A stretch of 5,946 bases of DNA from Rhodospirillaceae bacterium. Its GTDB lineage: Bacteria; Pseudomonadota; Alphaproteobacteria; JABSOH01. This document shows positions 1-5,609 of this stretch, one piece after another (positions within the stretch are counted from its first letter, which is position 1; each line of letters starts with the position of its first letter). Under the pieces are notes generated by a model. It was not told where the DNA came from and searched no databases. It was given only the letters and a program-made list of their open reading frames with translations. Where the stretch lies: the NCBI GenBank assembly GCA_020629355.1, contig JAHDDM010000038.1:1-5946 (forward strand), in the 5' to 3' direction. Both the position numbers and the translations under genes were made by a program.

Positions 1-769
1 TCACGAGGTCTTTGCGCTGCCAGAGCGTCACCTTGGGCTGGTGCAGGCCGCCGAACTAGATGATCACGACAGCAAACAAGACAAAATGGCACGACGGCTC
101 GATCGGCACTTGAACACCGAAACCTTGCTGGCTGCCATGCAGCCCGTGGCAGACTATCCCATGCAAAATGGATTATTACCCCTTACGGTGCAACGGCTCG
201 CGGTGGCACAGGATACCGCGTTCAGTTTCCTGTACAGTGGGCAGATTCAAGCTTGGCGGCAACAGGGACACGAAATAACCACCTTTTCACCCCTGAACAA
301 TGAAGCTCCAGACCCCTTAGCCGAAGCTATTTTTCTACCCGGTGGCTATCCTGAACTGTTCGCAGAGCAGCTTTCCCAAGCGGAAAACTTTCATAGTGCC
401 ATGCAGAAGGCGGCGCAATCTGGCGTATCCATCCACGGTGAATGCGGCGGCTATATGGTTCTAGGACACTATCTGATTGACCATGCAGGCAATCGCCACA
501 AAATGCTCGGTCTGCTGCCCGTAGGATTTCGCCTGATGGAACGCAAACGCGCCCTAGGCTACAGACAGGCTACCCTGATGCACGATCATCTATTCGGGAT
601 AAAAGGCGCTACATACAGAGGCCACGAGTTCCACTATGGCAAAGCAGAAACCGCCACCGAACAGCCATTATTCTCCACAGCCGATGCTTGGGGAAGCCCC
701 TGCCCCGAAGAAGGCATGAAATTGCGCTCTGTCAGTGGCAGCTTTGTCCATTTGATTGATGGTGATTAG
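1..769 (+). CDS. cobB: Cobyrinate / hydrogenobyrinate a,c-diamide synthase, C-terminal part (5' end outside window)
   Basis: This enzyme of cytoplasmic cobalamin synthesis amidates the a and c side chains of the corrin ring using ATP and glutamine. The frame is open from base 2, so the GTG at 41 is internal: the preceding codons read LPERHLGLVQAAE, a typical CobB/CbiA stretch at the end of the ATP-binding domain. The P-loop lies outside the window. The rest is a class I glutamine amidotransferase domain: FLPGGYPELFAEQL (about 332-373), the nucleophile loop HGECGGYMVLG with Cys codon 443-445, then ALGYRQATL, GHEFHYGKAE, and the terminal GSFVHLID carrying the conserved His. About 255 codons are present of a usual 430-460. 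The C-terminus looks complete. The cobB (aerobic) versus cbiA (anaerobic) name cannot be decided here; cobB is chosen because alphaproteobacteria mostly use the aerobic route. The next gene follows after 4 bases. Confidence 0.93.
   Translation, partial: HEVFALPERHLGLVQAAELDDHDSKQDKMARRLDRHLNTETLLAAMQPVADYPMQNGLLPLTVQRLAVAQDTAFSFLYSGQIQAWRQQGHEITTFSPLNNEAPDPLAEAIFLPGGYPELFAEQLSQAENFHSAMQKAAQSGVSIHGECGGYMVLGHYLIDHAGNRHKMLGLLPVGFRLMERKRALGYRQATLMHDHLFGIKGATYRGHEFHYGKAETATEQPLFSTADAWGSPCPEEGMKLRSVSGSFVHLIDGD
761..766 (+). promoter_or_regulatory. Ribosome-binding site for the DMT transporter
   Basis: GGTGAT matches part of the 16S tail complement GGAGGTGATC and sits 7 bases before ATG 774. It lies inside the last codons of cobB, which favours 774 as the true start and suggests translational coupling. 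Confidence 0.5.
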
Positions 770-773
770 CTAC

Positions 774-1670
774 ATGAACACTTCCCCATCACCTCAGACC
801 CGCGCCACCTTGATTGGCTTTGTCGCCATTGCCCTATGGGCATTGTTGGCTTTATTGACCGCCGCAAGCGGTACAATGCCGCCATTTCAGCTTGCGGCAA
901 TTTGTTTTGGCCTTGCAGGTCTTGGCGGCATCGGGGTAGGGCTTTGGCGCGGGACATTGGCCCAAGCCTTTATTCAGCCACCAAAGGTTTGGGCATTAGG
1001 CATTTTCGGACTGTTTGGCTATCATTTCTGTTATTTCACCGCTTTGCGTAATGCACCTGTGGTCGAGGCCAGTCTCATCGCCTACCTATGGCCTTTGCTG
1101 ATTGTGCTGTTCGCAGCCTGTCTACCAGAGGGAAAATTACACATACGGCATTTTGTCGGTGCCATGTTGGGACTGTTGGGTGCAGGATTGCTGATTACAC
1201 GCTCTAAAGGGATAGATTTCGATTCTGGCGCGACTTTAGGCTATGTCATGGCAGGACTATGCGCCATAATCTGGTCAAGCTATTCGGTACTTTCACGACG
1301 CTTTGCGGACACTCCAACCGATGTGATCACAGGATATTGCTGTGTTTCTGCCCTATTGGCCTTGCTATGTCATTTGGGCTTTGAAACAACTCAATGGCCA
1401 GAGACGACTTTGCAATGGCTTGCGATTGTTGGATTGGGCTTAGGTCCTGTGGGCCTAGCCTTTTTCGTTTGGGATCACGGCATGAAACAAGGCAATATCG
1501 CGCTGTTGGGGGTGCTCAGTTATGCCTCGCCTTTGTTTTCAACGCTCTTGATGATCATGGCAGGCTTTGCCGAGGCAACCTGGACTGTTCTTGTTGCTTG
1601 CGCGGCCATTACCCTAGGCGCATTCATTGCCGCAAGAAACGGGTCGCGCAATGATGAAAAAATACCCTAA
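774..1670 (+). CDS. DMT superfamily (EamA) transporter, YddG-like exporter
   Basis: This is an inner-membrane drug/metabolite transporter of 298 residues, the usual length for a two-EamA-repeat protein. About ten hydrophobic segments are visible, roughly at residues 11-31, 37-58, 70-88, 95-118, 127-146, 155-177, 187-204, 217-235, 243-266 and 272-290. The N-terminus RATLIGFVAIALWALLALL and the YLWPLLIVLFA segment near residue 105 resemble E. coli YddG, an aromatic amino acid exporter, as I remember it. That makes amino acid or related metabolite export plausible; the substrate is not proven. The start at ATG 774 is preferred over TTG 756 or ATG 759. It places GGTGAT (761-766), which matches the extended anti-Shine-Dalgarno complement, 7 bases upstream and avoids overlap with cobB. 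The tail is short and polar (RNGSRNDEKIP). It probably shares a transcript with its neighbours. Confidence 0.9.
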   Translation: MNTSPSPQTRATLIGFVAIALWALLALLTAASGTMPPFQLAAICFGLAGLGGIGVGLWRGTLAQAFIQPPKVWALGIFGLFGYHFCYFTALRNAPVVEASLIAYLWPLLIVLFAACLPEGKLHIRHFVGAMLGLLGAGLLITRSKGIDFDSGATLGYVMAGLCAIIWSSYSVLSRRFADTPTDVITGYCCVSALLALLCHLGFETTQWPETTLQWLAIVGLGLGPVGLAFFVWDHGMKQGNIALLGVLSYASPLFSTLLMIMAGFAEATWTVLVACAAITLGAFIAARNGSRNDEKIP

Positions 1671-1679
1671 AAAGAATAC

Positions 1680-2543
1680 ATGAATACACAAGCTGAAAGA
1701 AATTATAGCCGAATTGCCCGCGCCATTGACTATATCGTTGCGCATCATCAAGAAAACCCTTCACTAGAGACTATTGCAGCAGCGGTTCATATTAGTCCAT
1801 ACCATTTTCAACGGCTCTTTACGCAATGGGCGGGGGTAAGCCCAAAGAAATTCATGCAGTATCTGAGTCTCAATCATGCCAAGGCCGCCTTGATGGATGA
1901 TCAACAATCTTTGCTGGATGTCGCCTGTGATATTGGTCTTTCTGGTACAAGCAGGTTACATGACCTGTTCATCACTATCGAGGCCATGACACCAGGGCAA
2001 TTCAGACAGGGTGGTGCTGGCCTTCCCATATGCTATGGTTTTGCCGAAAGCCCCTTTGGCGGGATGGTCATTGCATCGACACCGCGCGGTATTTGCCATG
2101 TCGCTTTTGAAAACAACGAAAGCCAAGGTCTGGAAAATCTACAGGCAAAATTCCCAAATGCTGTGCTCCAGCACGGTATCGATGATCTTCAGCAACAGGT
2201 GTTACAGATTTTCCAGAAAGACTTTTCAGCTTTGGATCGGATTGCTCTGCATCTTTCTGGCACGCCGTTTCAACTCAAGGTTTGGGAGGCTCTTTTGAAG
2301 ATACCGCAAGGTAAGCTTACAACCTATGGCCAGATAGCAGAAGCAATAGGGCAACCAACAGCATCCCGTGCAGTGGGTACAGCCATAGGCCGCAATCCGA
2401 TTGCGTTTCCCATCCCGTGCCACCGCGTCATTCGCAAAAGCGGAGAACTTGGCGGCTATATGTGGGGCACAAAACGCAAGCAGTCCATCATTGCTTGGGA
2501 GAGCATATATAGCCAGCGAAGGCAGGGGTCGTCCCTGACTTGA
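1680..2543 (+). CDS. AraC-type HTH / O6-methylguanine-DNA methyltransferase fusion (short Ada-like protein)
   Basis: This 287-residue protein joins an AraC-family DNA-binding domain to a suicide DNA-alkyl transferase that takes methyl groups from O6-methylguanine onto its own cysteine. Residues about 10-108 are the AraC domain, with a first helix-turn-helix near 26-48 (LETIAAAVHISPYHFQRLF) and a second near 77-98 (LLDVACDIGLSGTSRLHDLF). Residues about 118-195 are the ribonuclease-like fold that precedes the transferase. Residues about 195-275 are the catalytic domain, with TPFQLKVWEALLKIP, TTYGQIA, the SRAVGTAIGRNP helix and the active site PCHRV (Cys247). The N-terminal zinc/phosphotriester domain of E. 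coli Ada is absent, so methyl-phosphotriester sensing by that route is not expected. It starts 9 bases after the transporter stop, with only a weak A-rich AAAGA upstream. The last eight or so residues (RRQGSSLT) and the stop lie inside a palindromic repeat arm. Confidence 0.93.
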   Translation: MNTQAERNYSRIARAIDYIVAHHQENPSLETIAAAVHISPYHFQRLFTQWAGVSPKKFMQYLSLNHAKAALMDDQQSLLDVACDIGLSGTSRLHDLFITIEAMTPGQFRQGGAGLPICYGFAESPFGGMVIASTPRGICHVAFENNESQGLENLQAKFPNAVLQHGIDDLQQQVLQIFQKDFSALDRIALHLSGTPFQLKVWEALLKIPQGKLTTYGQIAEAIGQPTASRAVGTAIGRNPIAFPIPCHRVIRKSGELGGYMWGTKRKQSIIAWESIYSQRRQGSSLT

Positions 2544-2618
2544 TCAGGGATCCATTGACCCTTAGAACTTAAAATAGGTATATTACCTAAAATAGATTCC
2601 CGCTTTCGCGGGAATGAC
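2528..2618. repeat. Composite palindromic intergenic element with three hairpins
   Basis: Three hairpins lie in a row between two convergent genes. Arm A (2528-2554) has stem TCCCTGA/TCAGGGA at 2532-2538 and 2544-2550 with a 5-base loop. The central palindrome is TAGGTA/TACCTA at 2575-2580 and 2584-2589 with loop TAT. Arm B (2593-2618) has stem ATTCCCGC/GCGGGAAT at 2596-2603 and 2608-2615 with a 4-base loop. Arm B read on the minus strand has the same plan as arm A on the plus strand: GTC[A/G], a T-plus-CCC stem, a GGGA return, then TC[C/T]A. The whole is therefore a pair of related arms in inverted orientation. Both arm types resemble dispersed palindromes I remember from proteobacterial genomes. 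No second copy is visible in this window, so the repeat status is inferred. Confidence 0.6.
2590..2615 (-). terminator. Possible terminator of the hydroxyacid dehydrogenase transcript
   Basis: Read on the minus strand, downstream of the dehydrogenase stop at 2660, the stem ATTCCCGC/GCGGGAAT closes a GAAA (GNRA) tetraloop. It is followed by CTATTTTA, a modest T-rich run. On the plus strand no T tract follows either GC-rich hairpin, so termination looks better supported for the minus-strand transcript. Confidence 0.35.
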
Positions 2619-2659
2619 AAAGACGAGTCGCTTGGAAAATACGATCAAATTATATGAGA

Positions 2660-3799
2660 TTAGCTATTATATACACAATTCTTTAACTCAGCAGGCCTTG
2701 TCACCCCAAGCTGCCCCATTGTGCCGACAAGTTCTTCTTTGAGAACCTTCATCACATGATCCGCACCTGCTTCCCCTGCCCCGCACACGCCGTACATCAT
2801 GGCGCGTCCCACCATTACCATATCTGCCCCTAGAGCCAACAGCTTGGCGATATCCGCACCATGGCGCACGCCACCATCTGCAAGCAAGGTATAGTCTGGG
2901 AATTCACGCCGTAATTCGGGCAAAACATCGGCAGCTGAAGGGGCTGATTCTAACTGCCGCCCACCATGGTTTGAGATAAGCACACCGTCATAGCCAAGCT
3001 CTTTTGCCCGTGCCACATCGGCGACGGACTGCAAGCCCTTGATCAGAAGCTTCCCCTTCCAACGATCACGTAATTCTTTTAATTGATCAACAGACTGGTG
3101 ACCCCTGATCAATTCCGAAACATAATAGGCCGCGCCTTGGCGGCCTAAATTATTCGGAACATACTGATCAAGCAGATGAAATTTCGGCACTTCGTGCATT
3201 AAGGTCTCAAGCAGCCAACGCGGACGCAACAACATTTGGATAATATTGCTCAAGTCCATATTCGGCGGCAAAGACAGCCCAACGGCAAACTCGCGCTCCC
3301 GCCGCGTCATGACGGGAATATCCACCGTCAAGAGCATGGTATCGAAACCTGCGTTCTCGGCACGAGAGATGAGATGCTCCCGCACCTCAGGATCATTCGG
3401 TTTATACAGCTGAAACCAGGCGTTCTTACCACCTTGCGCCCGAACATTTTCCGCCGTAGCAGTGGCAAAGGTACTCATGGTAAAGGGGATATTCTGCCCC
3501 TGTGCAGCCTTGGCCAAATATTCCGCGACTTTCGGCCACATCAAACCGCCCAGACCAATGGGCGCAACCCCGAACGGAGCCGCAAACTCTTGGCCTAAAA
3601 TCGTTGTCGTGGTGTCCATCTCCGCACCAGTATGGTGCAGGTAATTCGGTAATAAACGCACATTATCCAAAGATTCGCGGTTATGCGCCTTGCCCATATC
3701 GCGCCCGATACCACCATTCAGGTACTCCCAGGCAAAATGCGGGATACGCTTTTTTGCTTTTGCGAGCATTGCGGCAACACCAGGGAATTCTCTATCCAT
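2660..3799 (-). CDS. lldD: FMN-dependent alpha-hydroxyacid dehydrogenase (L-lactate dehydrogenase LldD type)
   Basis: This TIM-barrel flavoenzyme of 379 residues, a normal family length, oxidises L-2-hydroxy acids to 2-oxo acids. Visible motifs, in order, are HFAWEYLNGG (Tyr26, matching the substrate-binding tyrosine of glycolate oxidase), APIGLGGL (79-86), WFQLYKP (Tyr132), LLTVDIPV (157-163), TRREREF, LIKGL (Lys254), the catalytic ISNHGGRQLES (His278 as base, Arg281 binding the substrate carboxylate), LLADGGVRHG (305-314) and MVGRAMMYG. Residues about 178-222 form the variable loop that in membrane-bound relatives touches the membrane. ATG at 3799 is supported by AAAGGAA (3807-3813) 7 bases upstream. 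The substrate is inferred: L-lactate is most likely, but mandelate, glycolate or another 2-hydroxy acid is possible. No lldP permease or lldR regulator is adjacent in the window. It converges on the methyltransferase gene. Confidence 0.88.
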   Translation of the reverse strand: MDREFPGVAAMLAKAKKRIPHFAWEYLNGGIGRDMGKAHNRESLDNVRLLPNYLHHTGAEMDTTTTILGQEFAAPFGVAPIGLGGLMWPKVAEYLAKAAQGQNIPFTMSTFATATAENVRAQGGKNAWFQLYKPNDPEVREHLISRAENAGFDTMLLTVDIPVMTRREREFAVGLSLPPNMDLSNIIQMLLRPRWLLETLMHEVPKFHLLDQYVPNNLGRQGAAYYVSELIRGHQSVDQLKELRDRWKGKLLIKGLQSVADVARAKELGYDGVLISNHGGRQLESAPSAADVLPELRREFPDYTLLADGGVRHGADIAKLLALGADMVMVGRAMMYGVCGAGEAGADHVMKVLKEELVGTMGQLGVTRPAELKNCVYNS

Positions 3800-3806
3800 A
3801 ATTTTA

Positions 3807-3813
3807 TTCCTTT
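3807..3813 (-). promoter_or_regulatory. Ribosome-binding site of the hydroxyacid dehydrogenase
   Basis: AAAGGAA on the minus strand lies 7 bases before ATG 3799 and fixes that start. It sits between the start codon and the hairpin cluster, so translation initiation is not obviously buried in those hairpins. Confidence 0.7.
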
Positions 3814-3825
3814 ATCGTTCACGAC

Positions 3826-4049
3826 AGGCAGGGCGAGCCTGTTGGCTCGTTGCCCTACCGTCTCCACGGGGGCGTGGCTTCCGCCACGGCTTCGCTTTGC
3901 TCGCTTTCGCCTAAGTTCTTTAGAGCTTAGGCGACTTTGCAACAACAATCTTTTTGGGCTGCACCAACCAAAACCGAAGGTTTTGGCAAGGGCGACCGCC
4001 CGCCGCGGCGAATGCCGCGCCCTCGCGGAGGTGTGGTGCAAAGCACCAC
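3826..4049. repeat. Cluster of six hairpins filling the maf-lldD intergenic gap
   Basis: The 263-base gap holds no convincing gene and six compact palindromes. H1 is 3830-3856 (AGGGCGAGCC pairing with GGCTCG and CCCT, 3-base bulge, loop TGTT). H2 is CGTGGC/GCCACG, 3873-3888, loop TTCC (GGAA on the minus strand, a GNRA tetraloop). H3 is TCGCCTAAG/CTTAGGCGA, 3907-3934, 10-base loop. H4 is CCAAAACC/GGTTTTGG, 3968-3986, loop GAA. H5 is CGCGGC/GCCGCG, 4004-4019, loop GAAT. H6 is GTGGTGC/GCACCAC, 4033-4049, loop AAA. A short direct repeat TCGCTTT occurs at 3892 and 3901. It may be a mosaic of dispersed palindromic repeats, a structured RNA, or a complex 3' end for the maf transcript. None of the hairpins is followed by a clean T run on the minus strand, so simple intrinsic termination is not obvious. 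Confidence 0.6.
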
Positions 4050-4062
4050 TGCCGTGAGCGGA

Positions 4063-4632
4063 TTACAACAATCGCCATAACAACGCGACATCCAGACCAA
4101 CAACATTACTATACGACCCCTGAAGGCGATCAATAAAACGCGCTGCCGCGCCCTGTATCGCAATCGCACCAGCACAGCCGCGCCATTCACCAGATGCAAG
4201 ATAATCCATCATCTCGCCCTTTGGCAAGCGTGCAAAGCGTAATCGGGTCTCAGAAAGTCGTATTTTCTTCTGCCAAACCCCCGCCTGATAGTGCGCCACC
4301 GCAATACCGCCCCAAACCCGAACATTACGCCCTGATAGATGCCGTAAATAGCCCTCGGCTACAATAACATCTTCGGTCTTGGGCAGGATTCTCCGCCCCG
4401 AAGCCAATACTGTATCTGCCGCAATGATCACGTCACCCTCTTTCGGCTCTGATAAACCTGCAACAGCCTGTTCGACTTTTAACCTCGCCATACGCACTGC
4501 ATACTGCCTCGGCACTTCGCCACGATGTGGCGTTTCATCCACGCCCTCCGTCACAAGTACAGAGACCGCAAGCCCGATCTGAGCGCACAGTTCCGCCCGG
4601 CGTGGACTGGTTGAAGCCAGATAGACCGTCAT
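4063..4632 (-). CDS. maf: Maf family nucleotide pyrophosphatase
   Basis: This cytoplasmic house-cleaning enzyme hydrolyses nucleoside triphosphates, often non-canonical or pyrimidine ones, to monophosphates and pyrophosphate. At 189 residues it has normal length. Motifs are ASTSPRR (6-12), GVDET (30-34), IIAADTV (69-75, with the likely catalytic Asp73), LSGR (99-102), the CAGAIAIQG segment (153-161) and QGSYSNVVGL (171-180). The AIQG form resembles E. coli YhdE (dTTP/UTP pyrophosphatase) more than YceF (m7GTP). Two positions look unusual: the Lys I expect in the GKAG motif is Cys153, and the usual GLP near the C-terminus is GLD (179-181). The start ATG overlaps the upstream stop as ATGA, with GGAG (4640-4643) 7 bases before it, so translational coupling is likely. 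It is the last gene of the operon here; the hairpin cluster follows instead of a further gene. Confidence 0.93.
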   Translation of the reverse strand: MTVYLASTSPRRAELCAQIGLAVSVLVTEGVDETPHRGEVPRQYAVRMARLKVEQAVAGLSEPKEGDVIIAADTVLASGRRILPKTEDVIVAEGYLRHLSGRNVRVWGGIAVAHYQAGVWQKKIRLSETRLRFARLPKGEMMDYLASGEWRGCAGAIAIQGAAARFIDRLQGSYSNVVGLDVALLWRLL

Positions 4633-5078
4633 TCCGGTTCTCCAAAACGCTGTATGAGTTTTTTCTTTAAATAATCCCGTACCATTCGGTAGGCATCCAA
4701 TCTTTCCTCACGAGACCCCTCGACAATCGTGGGATCAAACGTATTCCAAAACTCAACCTCACAGGCTAAAGTTCTGGTAAGCTCAACCGCGTGATGCTGT
4801 GCCTCTGGCGAAAGGGCGATAATCACATCAAAGTAATTGTCCGTCAAGTCCTCGAAGGACTTGGGATTATGGCCCGACATATCAATGCCCATCTCTGCCA
4901 TGACCGCAATGACAAAACCATCAAGTACACCTTCTCTCGCGCCTGCCGAATCGACATAGGCACGTGTACCGTACAGATGTTTCATTAAGCCCTCTGCCAT
5001 GGGCGAGCGGACAGAGTTTAAGGTGCAGGAAAATAGCACCGCATCAGGAAATTCTTCTGGAAAAACATTTCCTTCCAC
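4629..5078 (-). CDS. Low-molecular-weight protein-tyrosine-phosphatase family protein
   Basis: This 149-residue cytoplasmic protein has the LMW phosphatase fold. The P-loop reads CTLNSVRS: nucleophile Cys18, five residues, then Arg24 and Ser25, matching CX5R(S/T). The general-acid loop is FWNTFDPT with Asp115. Other family stretches are SPMAEGLMKHL (25-35), MGIDMSGHNPKSF (63-75), IIALSPEAQHHAVELTR (86-102) and EGSREERLDAYRMVRDYL (120-137). The same fold serves arsenate reductases, but no ars genes are nearby, and the UPF0262/Maf context points to the alphaproteobacterial housekeeping member. The physiological substrate is unknown. The start is GTG 5078, 5 bases after the UPF0262 stop, with CAGGT upstream overlapping that stop. 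The frame stays open further upstream, so the start is the least certain part. Confidence 0.88.
   Translation of the reverse strand: MEGNVFPEEFPDAVLFSCTLNSVRSPMAEGLMKHLYGTRAYVDSAGAREGVLDGFVIAVMAEMGIDMSGHNPKSFEDLTDNYFDVIIALSPEAQHHAVELTRTLACEVEFWNTFDPTIVEGSREERLDAYRMVRDYLKKKLIQRFGEPE
4640..4643 (-). promoter_or_regulatory. Ribosome-binding site of maf inside the upstream gene
   Basis: GGAG on the minus strand lies 7 bases upstream of the maf ATG and within the last codons of the phosphatase gene. It confirms the ATGA-overlap start. Confidence 0.65.
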
Positions 5079-5083
5079 GTCAA

Positions 5084-5581
5084 CTAACCTGTGATATGCA
5101 GAACGGCGATGAGAGTAAATAACCTTCGAGAAGTCTGTTTATCCACAGAAATTCGGCCTTCCAATAGAGCAGTTAAAATCTCTGCCCCTTCATTGTGCAT
5201 CCCGCGCCGTGCCATGTCGATGGTCTCAATCTGGCCTGCGGTCATGGTTTTCAGCGCATCGAAATAGCTTTCACACAGGGTAAAATAGTCTTTTACAATC
5301 CGCCGAAATGGCAGCAGGGAGAGCTGAATTTTCTCTAGCGGTTGATCCTCGTCATCACTAATGGCGAGAATCAGGCGGCGATTATCCTGCAACGACAGCA
5401 CCAGCTTAAAAGGCCCTGGGTGGGCATCCTTGCTGCTGTCCTCGTCACAGAGGGCAAAGCGGTTAAAGGCCAACAGATCAAGAATCGCCACCTTGCGTTC
5501 ATGCTCAACTTGGGCTGAGCGTTTCAGCAAAGATTTCTGATCAAGGGTAATATCTATAAGACGTGCTTGTGGTAATTCCAT
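5084..5581 (-). CDS. UPF0262 family protein
   Basis: This 165-residue conserved alphaproteobacterial protein has no established function. I recognise it by the N-terminal RLIDITLD (7-14), VEHERKVAILDLL (25-37), the central LSLLPFRRIVKDYFTLCESYFDAL (87-110), IDMARRGMHNEG (121-132) and the C-terminal RRLFTLIAVLH (152-162). It has no signal peptide or membrane segment and is presumably cytoplasmic. It is the first gene of a tight operon with the phosphatase-like gene and maf. In relatives it commonly follows hisD; here the upstream neighbour is an unrelated A+T-rich gene 21 bases away. The ATG at 5581 has only a weak GAG-containing site before it (minus-strand GTAGAG). A promoter may lie in the A+T-rich 3' end of the upstream gene, where TTGTAC (5622-5627) and TAGCAT (5600-5605) are spaced 16 bases apart, but the match is poor. 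Confidence 0.92.
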   Translation of the reverse strand: MELPQARLIDITLDQKSLLKRSAQVEHERKVAILDLLAFNRFALCDEDSSKDAHPGPFKLVLSLQDNRRLILAISDDEDQPLEKIQLSLLPFRRIVKDYFTLCESYFDALKTMTAGQIETIDMARRGMHNEGAEILTALLEGRISVDKQTSRRLFTLIAVLHITG

Positions 5582-5609
5582 TTGGATGACTCTACGAATA
5601 TGCTATAAT
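5582..5609 (+). promoter_or_regulatory. Promoter-like sequence facing into the unknown gene (antisense)
   Basis: TGCTATAAT at 5601-5609 is a perfect extended -10 (TGnTATAAT) on the plus strand. TTGGAT at 5582-5587 lies 16 bases upstream and matches the first three bases of TTGACA. Transcription would run antisense to the A+T-rich unknown gene. A+T-rich DNA yields such matches by chance, so this is only a candidate. Confidence 0.22.

Noticed and set aside
41..43. GTG 41 as the start of the cobB-like gene
   Set aside because: In-frame codons before it encode LPERHLGL, a conserved CobB/CbiA stretch, so the gene enters the window from the left.
756..773. Earlier starts (TTG 756 or ATG 759) for the transporter
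   Set aside because: They would overlap cobB and lack a ribosome-binding site, while ATG 774 has GGTGAT 7 bases upstream and begins directly before the first membrane segment.
2532..2550. Left GC-rich hairpin as a plus-strand terminator of the methyltransferase gene
   Set aside because: The stem overlaps the coding end and stop codon, and the following bases (TCCATTGACCC) contain no T run.
3892..3907. Start of a CRISPR-like or tandem repeat (TCGCTTT twice)
   Set aside because: There are only two copies 9 bases apart, with no regular spacers; it is a small local duplication within the hairpin cluster.
3718..4041. A 107-codon minus-strand open frame across the hairpin cluster, and a 124-codon plus-strand frame at 3683-4057
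   Set aside because: Both overlap the start of the LldD-type gene and are built from the palindromes. They are basic, low-complexity translations with no recognisable domain, as expected when GC-rich repeat DNA is open on several frames.
4629..5078. Arsenate reductase (ArsC, LMW-phosphatase type)
   Set aside because: No ars genes are nearby, and the operon context with UPF0262 and Maf matches the housekeeping member; the extra cysteines used by thioredoxin-linked ArsC are not arranged as expected.
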